A DNA stretch of 6,620 bases from contig JAITDV010000421.1 in the NCBI GenBank assembly GCA_031282385.1, positions 1 to 6,620 of the forward strand, written 5' to 3'. This stretch comes from Planctomycetaceae bacterium (GTDB lineage: Bacteria > Planctomycetota > Planctomycetia > Pirellulales > Thermoguttaceae). Shown here in pieces: positions 1-5,949 of the stretch. Numbering within the stretch: position 1 is the first letter of the stretch; the number at the start of each line of letters is the position of its first letter. A program made the position numbers and the translations under genes. A model generated the notes under the pieces. That model was not told the DNA's origin and did not search any database. It saw only the letters and a list, made by a program, of their open reading frames with translations.

Positions 1-74
1 TCATTAACGAAATAGAACCGTCCCCAATGTTTAATCCTAAAAAAATTATCAAAAATGAGCAATACACCGCATAG
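1..74 (+). CDS. C-terminal tail of an upstream gene (partial, probably the partner gene of the restriction endonuclease)
   Basis: In the frame that starts at base 3 the sequence is open from the left edge to a TAG at 72-74. It ends INEIEPSPMFNPKKII followed by KNEQYTA, and it overlaps the start of the next gene by 20 bases. Overlap of this kind is usual between the genes of a restriction-modification operon. A competing reading in frame 1 ends SLTK at the TAA-like stop TAG at 13-15, which would leave a 39-base gap instead. The tail is too short to name. Its first residues, xINEI, resemble FINAI near the end of the downstream endonuclease (residues 278-282), so a paralogous subunit is possible. 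A methyltransferase is the other natural candidate. The choice of frame is uncertain. Confidence 0.4.
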   Translation, partial: INEIEPSPMFNPKKIIKNEQYTA

Positions 75-945
75 AGAAAAATTGATTGCAGCGATAGACA
101 ATCCAAAAGCAAATCAAGAGGTTGATATTTTAAATGAAGCCCTGAATGCTTATCATTCATGGATTAACAGTATGTCTCAATTGACTTCGACAGGGATTAC
201 ACGTATTCAGGAAGTAACAATGTTATTGAACGAATATAAAGATTATTTAGAAGTAGATTTAATTGCGACAAAAGGGTCGGACTTTCTAAAACGACAAAAA
301 GGACAGTTAAAACTGGATAACAGTGTATTGGAAGAATTTTTAATTCATCTCGTACACCCTTCTATTTTAAATAATTTGCCACAATTTGATTTGGAAACAG
401 GTCCTCAAACTGCTTTTATGTCATTAGCTTTCAGACCATCCTCTATATCAAATTTGAATGATAAACCGGAAGTTGTTTTAAAACTGAAAGACCAAGACTT
501 TACAATTGGAAAGACTATTCACTATAAATTTTCATCAGATGCAAACTTTAATATGCAAAAAACGATTGATGGTAAATTTTGTTTAGCTGTTTTAGCAGCA
601 GAATGTAAAATCAATTATGATAAAACAATGTTTCAGGAATGTGCAGGTACGGCAGCAAGATTGAAACAAGGCTGTCCTATAGCAAAGTATTATGCACTCG
701 TTGAATATTTGGATATGCAGCCGGAAGATACACGATTGACAGATATTGATAATGTATTTTTACTTAGAAAAGCCAAAAGGCTTCCGTTTGATAAAAGGAG
801 TAATCTAGCAGAAGTAAAAGCACAACATAAAAACTTTCCTATTTCGTCAGATGTTATTGCTATGTTTGTTACAGAAATTCAAAACTTCATTAATGCAATC
901 TGGTATGACCCAAATGAAGCATTGTCAAGAGGTTCTTTTGTTTAA
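55..945 (+). CDS. Type II restriction endonuclease, Bpu10I-like (PD-(D/E)XK fold)
   Basis: This 296-residue protein probably cleaves double-stranded DNA at a specific site. Several blocks recall, from memory, the Bpu10I restriction endonuclease family: GPQTAFMSLAFRP (116-128), KDQDFTIGKTIHYKFSSD (145-162) and LAVLAAECKINYDKTMFQE (177-195) followed by CAGTAARLKQGCP. The segment AAECK is a hydrophobic strand ending in E183-C184-K185, the E-x-K half of a PD-(D/E)XK site. D146 or D148 may supply the upstream acid, and E93/E94 lie in an N-terminal helix. Bpu10I itself is a heterodimer of two similar subunits of about this size cutting CCTNAGC; whether this enzyme shares that site cannot be told. 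The start is ATG 55, with no Shine-Dalgarno sequence; it overlaps the end of the upstream frame, suggesting translational coupling. No signal peptide or membrane segment is seen. No methyltransferase is visible in the window, so one would be expected to the left. Sporadic occurrence of such genes suggests horizontal transfer. Confidence 0.65.
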   Translation: MSNTPHREKLIAAIDNPKANQEVDILNEALNAYHSWINSMSQLTSTGITRIQEVTMLLNEYKDYLEVDLIATKGSDFLKRQKGQLKLDNSVLEEFLIHLVHPSILNNLPQFDLETGPQTAFMSLAFRPSSISNLNDKPEVVLKLKDQDFTIGKTIHYKFSSDANFNMQKTIDGKFCLAVLAAECKINYDKTMFQECAGTAARLKQGCPIAKYYALVEYLDMQPEDTRLTDIDNVFLLRKAKRLPFDKRSNLAEVKAQHKNFPISSDVIAMFVTEIQNFINAIWYDPNEALSRGSFV

Positions 946-1116
946 TAGTTGCCAAAACAATGAGGAAAGTACATGTTCCAAACTGTGATATAGCGGTTTT
1001 CAAGGTGTTATCTTGTACCATTGCTCTTATAGCTGTCAAAAGGAAAACAATTGGTAGAAAATAAATTACTTAATTACTTAAAAACGAAAATACCTCTGAA
1101 TAATTACACGATTTTT

Positions 1117-2736
1117 TTATTGGTTGGAGTTATTGTTTTGAGTTTGTATTGGTTTGGCGTTGTGGTCGTGTTCAAGGTAAAGATTTGACCATGCGCTTGT
1201 TCCTTTGAGTGCGGCGTTATAAATCAGAACCGGCGAATTAATAAAATCGTCAAACTCCTCGAAATATTTCAACCGGTCATACGCAATCGTCCAAATACAA
1301 TCTTTGTCATCCAATTCACAACGGCTTTTCATCGAACCGCCACAAGGTCCGTTACGCATATTTTTCGAACAACTATTCATCGGACAAAGATACGCAGTAT
1401 CTGGAAGTCCGCAATCACCGCAATCCGTGCAGCCGTAAAGCGAATGTTTAACATCCTTTTCAATCCAATGAATCATTCGGAAACAAATACGGCAAAATAA
1501 ATTTTTTCGATTCAAGAATTGAAAAATTTTCTTCATCACAGAATATAAACCGTGATTCCGACGAAACGCTATCGCATGAACCAAACGTGAAAAACGATAA
1601 AATAAATTAATATTTTTTGTTTTTTTCGGTTTCTTCAGAATCGGATTCAACGCCGGTAAACCGGATTCCAACCGATTAAACTCATTAAACTCCGACAAAG
1701 AATCTGTTTCAGAATCTGTTTCAAAAAGATAAAATTCATCTCGTTGCGGAAATTGAATTTCGTAATAAAATTGCTTCCAATCGTTACCGGAATATTGATG
1801 GGACAGTTCGATAATTTCAAAAAATGATTCCGGTTTCGTTATTCCTCCAAGATAGCCGGCAGCAAAACCAAGTCCCCTGAAAACAGCTAATTGTTTGGCG
1901 GCAAGTTCCCGAAAATACTGTTTCCCTTTATCGTGTCCGGCTGAATATTTTTCAATCTCCGAAAGCAATTTGTCGCTAACAACACAACCGGCAAGTTTAC
2001 CGGCATTGAACATCGTCGCAACAGTTTTTGTCAAAACATATACATTACCAATAACAGGAATATCAAGATTTTGCAAACAGAGAAATTGCCGGATTTCATA
2101 GAATTTCCGCATATCGTAGCCTAATTGAGGCAATACCCATGCGGCGCCGGCACGGATTTTTCGTATAAGTTTGTAATATTGCGGAATGAGTTCATTTTCG
2201 TTTTGCTTGAACGGATTGACAACACAACCGGGAAAGAAAACGGTTGGCGTTAATTTTTCCGTAACGCCGCGCCGCGAAAGAATCGGGAGTCCGCGGTTCA
2301 TTGAAGTGATCATGTCAAGCAACCCGACAGAATCAAGATCAAACACTCCGGCAGCAAGTTTAGGATAACCAGTTACAGGAAGATCGCCGGAAAGAGCAAG
2401 AATATTATTGAGTCCCTCCGCTGCGTAGCGCCAAAGATTTGACTCCAAACCTGCACGATTATAATCTTTACAAGCAAGATGCAAAATAATATTGGGCGCA
2501 AATTCCGATAATTGACCGGCAAGCCAGTCCGCCGGAAGCATCGGATTGCCGCCGGGATTGTCCGTAACAGAAACCCAACTGATTCGCTCATCCAATAATA
2601 ACTCACGAGCAAAATCAACCGGAGAATAATTTCCCAATGTCGGAATTCCACGCGTTGTAACAACTTCCGCCCCCACCGAAAATCGCCGATCCGGTAAAAC
2701 AGATTCTTGTAACTTTTCATAAAACGTCGGTTTCAT
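1117..2736 (-). CDS. metF: Methylenetetrahydrofolate reductase fused to a MetV-like cysteine-rich C-terminal domain
   Basis: The 539-residue protein should reduce 5,10-methylenetetrahydrofolate to the 5-methyl form in the cytoplasm, feeding methionine synthesis. Residues about 15-320 are the flavin-binding TIM barrel of MetF. E24 in VGAEVVTTRG matches the catalytic Glu; ALSGDLP (114-120) with D118 matches the flavin/folate Asp of the E. coli ALRGDLP motif; Q204 in LPQLGYD fits the folate-contacting Gln. Residues about 330-375 form an acidic Ser/Thr-rich and then basic linker. Residues about 376-515 match the MTHFR C-terminal (MetV-type) domain, with eight cysteines at 436, 439, 442, 451, 456, 465, 473 and 480 around CTDCGDC, CPMNSC, NGPCGG and CIW. 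In acetogens MetV is a separate subunit carrying metal centres; two Fe-S clusters here are inference, and zinc is an alternative. Ordinary MetF is about 300 residues, so the extra length is this fusion. The start ATG 2736 lacks a Shine-Dalgarno sequence; TACAAT on the minus strand (2754-2759) is a possible -10. The gene converges with the endonuclease and stands alone. A Gln/Asn-rich tail ends the protein. Confidence 0.9.
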   Translation of the reverse strand: MKPTFYEKLQESVLPDRRFSVGAEVVTTRGIPTLGNYSPVDFARELLLDERISWVSVTDNPGGNPMLPADWLAGQLSEFAPNIILHLACKDYNRAGLESNLWRYAAEGLNNILALSGDLPVTGYPKLAAGVFDLDSVGLLDMITSMNRGLPILSRRGVTEKLTPTVFFPGCVVNPFKQNENELIPQYYKLIRKIRAGAAWVLPQLGYDMRKFYEIRQFLCLQNLDIPVIGNVYVLTKTVATMFNAGKLAGCVVSDKLLSEIEKYSAGHDKGKQYFRELAAKQLAVFRGLGFAAGYLGGITKPESFFEIIELSHQYSGNDWKQFYYEIQFPQRDEFYLFETDSETDSLSEFNEFNRLESGLPALNPILKKPKKTKNINLFYRFSRLVHAIAFRRNHGLYSVMKKIFQFLNRKNLFCRICFRMIHWIEKDVKHSLYGCTDCGDCGLPDTAYLCPMNSCSKNMRNGPCGGSMKSRCELDDKDCIWTIAYDRLKYFEEFDDFINSPVLIYNAALKGTSAWSNLYLEHDHNAKPIQTQNNNSNQ

Positions 2737-2815
2737 CGTTTCAATAAACTAAAATTGTACAAAAAAATATGGTAATTATTCGGAATATTGTTGGGAATCT
2801 CTAAAAACTTATTTT

Positions 2816-2881
2816 GTCCACGAATTTCCAATAATTTTCACGAATATTCAGGAATTAAATTATTTGCGTAAATCCGCGAAT
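2816..2881. repeat. Decayed interspersed repeat with repeated CRCGAAT units
   Basis: The unit CACGAAT occurs at 2819-2825 and 2839-2845, exactly 20 bases apart, and a variant CGCGAAT occurs at 2875-2881 after TTGCGTAAATCCG. On the minus strand this reads as ATTCGTG-type units. Short arrays of this wording (attcgtg..., atttgcgtaaatccgcg...) recur, from memory, in intergenic regions of many bacterial genomes. The copy here looks degenerate. No coding role is seen. Confidence 0.4.
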
Positions 2882-2900
2882 AGAATAAATTTAGTGTCTA

Positions 2901-2931
2901 ATTTTGTCAATCCTAAAATTTTGATAATTCT
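2901..2931. repeat. Two-copy degenerate direct repeat (attttgtcaatcct type)
   Basis: ATTTTGTCAATCCT at 2901-2914 is followed by ATTTTGATAATTCT at 2918-2931, a 17-base period with 11 of 14 bases identical, and then GCCAAAAAA. The wording resembles the widespread intergenic 'ttgtcaatcctgtaaatcttg' repeats known from several bacterial phyla. Here it is AT-shifted and probably decayed. Confidence 0.4.
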
Positions 2932-2962
2932 GCCAAAAAATGATTTTTAGAAGTTGCCTACA

Positions 2963-2985
2963 ATTATTAGAGACGTCTTAATAAT
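2963..2985. promoter_or_regulatory. 23-bp near-palindrome, possible operator
   Basis: The arms ATTATTA (2963-2969) and TAATAAT (2979-2985) flank the perfect 8-bp palindrome AGACGTCT (2971-2978), with a single extra G at 2970. Apart from that base the whole 23 bp is two-fold symmetric. It lies about 55 bp before the small ORF at 3040 and about 230 bp upstream of metF. A binding site for a dimeric regulator is an inference. There is no T-run, so it does not look like a terminator. Confidence 0.3.
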
Positions 2986-3039
2986 ATTCATAATAACAAA
3001 CAAATAATCTTTGACAACTATTTGAGATAATTCTTGGAG

Positions 3040-3147
3040 ATGCCCAATAATTTTTTTGGTAATATTTCAAAAGATGATTTACATGACTTACAAATACTAA
3101 TTTGTCTTATTGAAGCAGTTGCAAAAATGAAAATGATTGTACTATAA
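3040..3147 (+). CDS. Possible small ORF or remnant, 35 residues, function unknown
   Basis: ATG 3040 opens a 35-codon frame to TAA 3145-3147. The peptide contains NISKDDLHDLQILICLIEA followed by VAKMK, an amphipathic helix-like composition that reads more like protein than random AT-rich translation. GGAG at 3036-3039 touches the ATG, too close for a normal ribosome site. In-frame text upstream is interrupted by TAG at 2968 and TAA at 3028, so this may be the end of a decayed longer gene and not an independent small gene. I do not recognise the family. The end of the ORF overlaps the promoter-like site at 3119-3148. Confidence 0.25.
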   Translation: MPNNFFGNISKDDLHDLQILICLIEAVAKMKMIVL

Positions 3148-3148
3148 T
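3119..3148 (+). promoter_or_regulatory. Sigma70-like promoter upstream of the broken gene
   Basis: TTGCAA (3119-3124, four of six to consensus) is separated by 18 bases from a perfect TATAAT (3143-3148). Transcription would begin near 3155, about 60 bases before the ATG at 3214. A short inverted repeat ATGAC-aaataa-GTCAT (3176-3191) lies between this start and the ribosome site and could be an operator. Confidence 0.4.
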
Positions 3149-3195
3149 GAGTAGAGTGATTTTCAGTTACAGTTAATGACAAATAAGTCATGCAC

Positions 3196-3201
3196 AAGGA
3201 G
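3196..3201 (+). promoter_or_regulatory. Ribosome binding site (AAGGAG) for the broken gene
   Basis: AAGGAG lies 12 bases before ATG 3214, somewhat far but the only strong Shine-Dalgarno match near a start in the window. An in-frame TAA at 3202-3204 rules out an earlier start. The site supports 3214 as the original start codon. Confidence 0.45.
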
Positions 3202-3213
3202 TAATTTGTAAAG

Positions 3214-3439
3214 ATGTCTGGTATAAGAAATTTTCCATTTTGGAATAGTATGGGAATATTGCCCCCCAATTAAACCTGAAAAGTCGGGCGATAGTCGGGA
3301 ACGTTCTCCATATCAGATTACTTTGTCTGATTTTTTTAATCACTTTACCCTGTCCCAAGAACGCGTTAAAATACTTAAAAGTTTTTTAACTTTTCGCAAA
3401 GAATTATATAAACTTGGGATTATTAGACCTTTTCGCTAA
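3214..3439 (+). pseudogene. Broken gene: N-terminal fragment of an uncharacterised family (DUF6932-like), frameshifted and truncated
   Basis: ATG 3214 encodes MSGIRNFPFWNSMGILPPN and stops at TAA 3271. Moving one frame right after the C6 run at 3262-3267 continues the same protein: with five C it would read GILPPIKPEKSGDSRERSPY, then QITLSDFFNHFTLSQERVKI, then LKSFLTFRKELYKLGIIRPF and a stop at 3437-3439. From memory, this order (LPP, SPY, a phenylalanine-rich helix, SxER..IL, fR..L...G) matches the start of uncharacterised bacterial proteins of the DUF6932 sort, which go on with WLDGSF after that point. The rest of the protein is absent: seven bases after the stop the GC-rich repeat begins, and nothing beyond it reads as the missing part. 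So there are two lesions, a +1 frameshift in a homopolymer and loss of the C-terminus. A sequencing error could explain the first only. Promoter, ribosome site and start are still in place. Family assignment is tentative; the reading of one broken gene is firmer. Confidence 0.6.
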
Positions 3440-3446
3440 CCTGTAT

Positions 3447-3569
3447 GAGACCACCCCTGACCCCTCCGAAGGAGGGGAATAATTCGCCTCCGAAGGAGGC
3501 GTATTCTTATTCGCCTCTCTCGGAGGCATCTTCTTATTCCCCTCCTTTGGAGGGGTTAGGGGTGGTCTC
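3447..3569. repeat. GC-rich 123-bp palindromic element made of four tandem hairpins
   Basis: The ends are a 31-bp inverted repeat (3447-3477 against 3539-3569, 29 of 31 pairs), beginning GAGACCACCCCTGACCCC and ending in its complement. Inside lie four short hairpins: CCCCTCC-gaa-GGAGGGG (3461-3477), CGCCTCC-gaa-GGAGGCG (3485-3501), GCCTC-tctcg-GAGGC (3513-3527) and CCCCTCC-ttt-GGAGGGG (3539-3555). The last three follow a 27-base period (3483, 3510, 3537) with TTCTTATTC-like joints, so the centre grew by tandem duplication. The element is far more GC-rich than its surroundings. Sequences of the 'ccaccccta/tgacccctcc' kind are, from memory, mobile-looking palindromic repeats in several phyla and often give false ORFs rich in PPLTPPKEG. 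No clear target duplication was found. In RNA it could fold strongly and stop or protect transcripts. Confidence 0.75.
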
Positions 3570-3737
3570 GGAGGAGTTAAAGGCGGTTTTTCGTTGTAGG
3601 TTTTTTGTTGCGTTGATGTATTTTTAGGTTAGAAAAAAGGTCTATTAAAGGGAGTTTTCTAAAGAACCGATTTTGGGTATGACAATTTTCAAAAAACTTT
3701 GTTTTTGTGACATTATGTGTTTTGAAAAAGAAGGTTT

Positions 3738-5531
3738 TTAGAAGTTCTTTTTTTTGATTTTTTGTTGTGTGTGTTCTTCGATTGTCCAGCTTAGTCGTCC
3801 GAGGAAGCGAGCGTACAATATTGCGGAGGTTGACCAAGCTGGTATGGAGAGGACAATTGTTATTAGTGGATTGTCGGTCAAGTTTGCGAGCGTGATCAAA
3901 ATTGCGCAACAACACACCGACATCAGGATCGAAATAAAATAGAACCGCAACCAAACGCCGGCACAACTAATCAACGATCTGCAAGTTGTTTTGCCGACAA
4001 CGGCGAAGCTGGAATTATTTTCAATGCTGGACAAGAAGAGGATGGGGAAGAGGAGCAAGTTTGAACCGTATATTATTAGCGCTGATAACAATGTTGAATT
4101 GTTGCTGAAATATTCAGATGTAATTTCGAGCAAGTTGTTGAGGTAAGAGAGCAACAGGTATCCAGGCAAGGTTGCAAGGATGCTCAAGAGAGCCAACCAA
4201 ATGAATATTGAGCCGAACTCAAAAAAGTTGAAGTTATTCCAATCTTCTTTTTCGGGCAAGTCGTTTCCGACCATTGTTACGGTGAACAGGGTGTAGAAAG
4301 TGTCGGCAAGGAACATCAGACCGTGCAACACAATTATACAACCGAACCCCGCACTTATGACGAAGAACAAACCGGGCAAAACAACGGAGAAAATTATTCC
4401 GCCAGCAATAAGACTAATCCCGATTATTGTACGTCCCCATAACATTGCACAGGTAAGAGGGACGAAAATCCGCGTCAAAAATGGATACTTTGGCAAACGT
4501 GGAAGTTTTGGGTCGGCGAGCAAGTATTTATCGGGGATTTGATTGAGGGGCGAGTTTGAGCGGGATTTTTTTGGGTTGGATTTTTTAGTGTGTAGTTCTT
4601 TGTCCAAAGAGCCGTCAACGAAGCGGTAATCTGTCAAGGTGCGGGTAACAGGTCTTTTTTCTGGTGTGGTTGATTGGTTGATGTCGTAGCTTTTGTTTGT
4701 GGTGAGGTCTGGTTTAATTTTTTCTGAGTTTGGGACGGGTTTGATTTCGTTTTTTGTTCCGCAATCCGGGCAAGTTTTGAAATTGCCGATTTCTGATTCG
4801 TGTGCGTACATTCGTGTTCCGCACAAGTTGCAGATTACCGGAACGAGTAAGCTGTTGTCCGAGTTCGAGTTTTCGTTGGCGAGGTCGAAAGTTTTTCCGC
4901 CTTCGAATACGGGTGGCAGTAATATTGATATGGGCGGCGTTGAAGTTGGTAGATTTTTGGGTTGTATGGGGACGGTTGTTTTGGTCGCACAATCGGGACA
5001 AGTCAATTCAGAGCCAATTTGTGATTCGGAGGCGTACATCAAGGTTCCGCAAAGTTTACAATAGACGCGGATGGTTTTGGTGAAATTTGTTGTGGTGTTG
5101 TTGGAGTTTAATTCGTATATGTCGGGGTTTGTTTGTGGTGTTGGTGTGGAGTGGTTAAATTGTTTTTGGTTTAATTTAGACCATTTTTCTTCGGCGAGTT
5201 TAAATTTTTCGGCGATTAAATCTGGGACGCGGACGTTGGTATTACAATCGGGGCAAGTAAGAATTTTTCCGATTTGTTCTTTGGAGACGGCGATGTTGGT
5301 GTTGCAGACGGGGCAACGTAAAGAGACGAATTTTTGTCGATTGGTCATAGTGCGGACGTCGATGGGTTTAGAATCTGTGGCGTAGAGTTCTGATTCGTCA
5401 ACTTGTTTGATTGTACTTTGGTGCGGCACGGTTATTTCAAAGTAACAGACGGGGCAATACATTTTTTTTCCGACCTTTTCGTCATCAACTTTAATTTCGT
5501 GTTGGCAACGGACGCAGCGAAAATGGATCAT
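3738..5531 (-). CDS. Membrane protein with four N-terminal zinc ribbons, function unknown
   Basis: With the start chosen at ATG 5531 (MIHFRCVRCQHEIKV) the protein has 597 residues. Four zinc ribbons, each CxxC-x16-CPxC, have cysteines at 6/9/26/29, 73/76/93/96, 158/161/178/181 and 234/237/254/257, separated by polar Asn/Ser/Thr/Pro-rich linkers. The core 'CxxCxt.myaxExxIGxxxtCPdC.tk' is well kept in all. A long basic and proline-bearing stretch (about 270-350) leads to a C-terminal half with about five or six hydrophobic segments, roughly 365-383, 385-410, 440-463, 482-502, 528-552 and 558-578, and a Lys-rich tail. Serial ribbons joined to membrane segments are, from memory, typical of Planctomycetota and mostly uncharacterised; binding of zinc and anchoring in the inner membrane are inference. 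An in-frame ATG at 5645 would add 38 residues, but these come from the 21-bp repeats and resemble no protein, and the MIHFRC start is the usual one. No Shine-Dalgarno sequence is seen at either start. The gene stands alone. Confidence 0.75.
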   Translation of the reverse strand: MIHFRCVRCQHEIKVDDEKVGKKMYCPVCYFEITVPHQSTIKQVDESELYATDSKPIDVRTMTNRQKFVSLRCPVCNTNIAVSKEQIGKILTCPDCNTNVRVPDLIAEKFKLAEEKWSKLNQKQFNHSTPTPQTNPDIYELNSNNTTTNFTKTIRVYCKLCGTLMYASESQIGSELTCPDCATKTTVPIQPKNLPTSTPPISILLPPVFEGGKTFDLANENSNSDNSLLVPVICNLCGTRMYAHESEIGNFKTCPDCGTKNEIKPVPNSEKIKPDLTTNKSYDINQSTTPEKRPVTRTLTDYRFVDGSLDKELHTKKSNPKKSRSNSPLNQIPDKYLLADPKLPRLPKYPFLTRIFVPLTCAMLWGRTIIGISLIAGGIIFSVVLPGLFFVISAGFGCIIVLHGLMFLADTFYTLFTVTMVGNDLPEKEDWNNFNFFEFGSIFIWLALLSILATLPGYLLLSYLNNLLEITSEYFSNNSTLLSALIIYGSNLLLFPILFLSSIENNSSFAVVGKTTCRSLISCAGVWLRFYFISILMSVCCCAILITLANLTDNPLITIVLSIPAWSTSAILYARFLGRLSWTIEEHTQQKIKKKNF

Positions 5532-5586
5532 GCGGGGAATTGATGGTTTAGGGGTGTGTGTGGAAGGGTTATGGATGAGAGGATTG

Positions 5587-5649
5587 GAGTTAACAAGCGG
5601 CAAATCTGAATTAACAAGTAACAAATTTGAATTAGCAAGTAACAAATGT
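5587..5649. repeat. Three tandem 21-bp repeats upstream of the zinc-ribbon gene
   Basis: Units at 5587-5607 (GAGTTAACAAGCGGCAAATCT), 5608-5628 (GAATTAACAAGTAACAAATTT) and 5629-5649 (GAATTAGCAAGTAACAAATGT) follow one another without gaps. Because 21 is a multiple of three, the minus strand stays open across them and spells a seven-residue repeat (LLVNSDL, PLVNSN-like), which makes an artificial N-terminal extension possible. They lie 56-118 bases before the preferred start, where a promoter or leader would be. TTGACA on the minus strand (5647-5652) overlaps the outer unit, but no good -10 follows at the right distance. Confidence 0.7.
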
Positions 5650-5799
5650 CAACTAGTTAGGTCGAATTTTCATAATTTTTTTCAACAAATTAAAAAAATT
5701 TCAAGATTGCCATATTTTTTGACTTAGATTTATTGCAAAATGGACAAAATTTGCATAATTCACAAATAGAAATATTTTTTGCCAATTTTGAAAATTATG

Positions 5800-5949
5800 C
5801 TAATTTTTGTGAATTTCCTTAAAAATTTTCAGAATTGTTTTAGTCGATTCCAATAACTCATTACCTTTTGGTTTCTTATCAAAATTAATTGACAAGGAGT
5901 ACCCATTCAGATGCTCAAACGAACTCGCCGCGAACAAGTTGGCTACCAT
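5800..5949 (-). CDS. Possible 49-residue ORF, function unknown
   Basis: ATG 5949 opens a minus-strand frame ending at TAG 5800. The peptide begins MVANLFAASSFEHLNGYSLS and ends with a Lys/Ile-rich helix (STKTILKIFKEIHKN). Its composition and codon variety look protein-like, and an in-frame TGA shortly upstream fixes the start region. There is no Shine-Dalgarno sequence and I do not recognise a family. The opposite strand is open as well: a plus frame from 5813 to the TAA at 6029-6031 contains EYPFRCSNELAANKLATIK but has no start codon before an internal TTG. Either reading could be a gene remnant. Confidence 0.25.
   Translation of the reverse strand: MVANLFAASSFEHLNGYSLSINFDKKPKGNELLESTKTILKIFKEIHKN

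Larger units (their letters stand above)
2737..3039. other. AT-rich intergenic gap upstream of metF
   Basis: This stretch of about 300 bases separates the start of metF (minus strand) from plus-strand gene remnants. No convincing gene is present. It holds two decayed tandem repeats (2816-2881 and 2901-2931) and a near-palindrome (2963-2985), listed separately. In the frame of the small ORF at 3040, codons from 2944 on give peptide-like stretches broken by TAG and TAA, which may be the decayed front part of a gene. Confidence 0.6.

Noticed and set aside
960..1064. 34-codon plus-strand ORF (MRKVHVPNCDIAVFKVL...) between the endonuclease and metF
   Set aside because: No ribosome site, no recognised family and short enough to occur by chance; it has one hydrophobic stretch but too little else.
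3011..3031. TTGACA followed by GATAAT, promoter-like
   Set aside because: The hexamers are only 9 bases apart, far from the 16-18 needed, and no -10 sits at the proper distance.
3018..3269. 83-codon minus-strand ORF
   Set aside because: It lies antisense to the broken gene, promoter and small ORF, which have better support, and its peptide has no recognisable features.
3447..3569. CRISPR array
   Set aside because: The repeated units are hairpins with drifting sequence and tiny AT-rich joints, without uniform repeats or unique spacers.
3445..3627. 60-codon plus-strand ORF rich in PPLTPPKEG and PPLEGLGVV
   Set aside because: It is only the translation of the palindromic hairpin element; this is a well-known kind of false ORF.
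3680..3737. Possible terminator after the zinc-ribbon gene (CAAAAAC-aaa-GTTTTTTG on the minus strand)
   Set aside because: The stem is almost all A-T with one or two G-C pairs, too weak to call a terminator in such AT-rich DNA.
3577..3966. 129-codon minus-strand ORF
   Set aside because: Overlaps the end of the zinc-ribbon gene in another frame and has no domain-like features.
4300..5385. Several plus-strand ORFs of 80-123 codons
   Set aside because: They are antisense shadows of the zinc-ribbon membrane protein, whose cysteine motifs and hydrophobic segments fix the coding strand.
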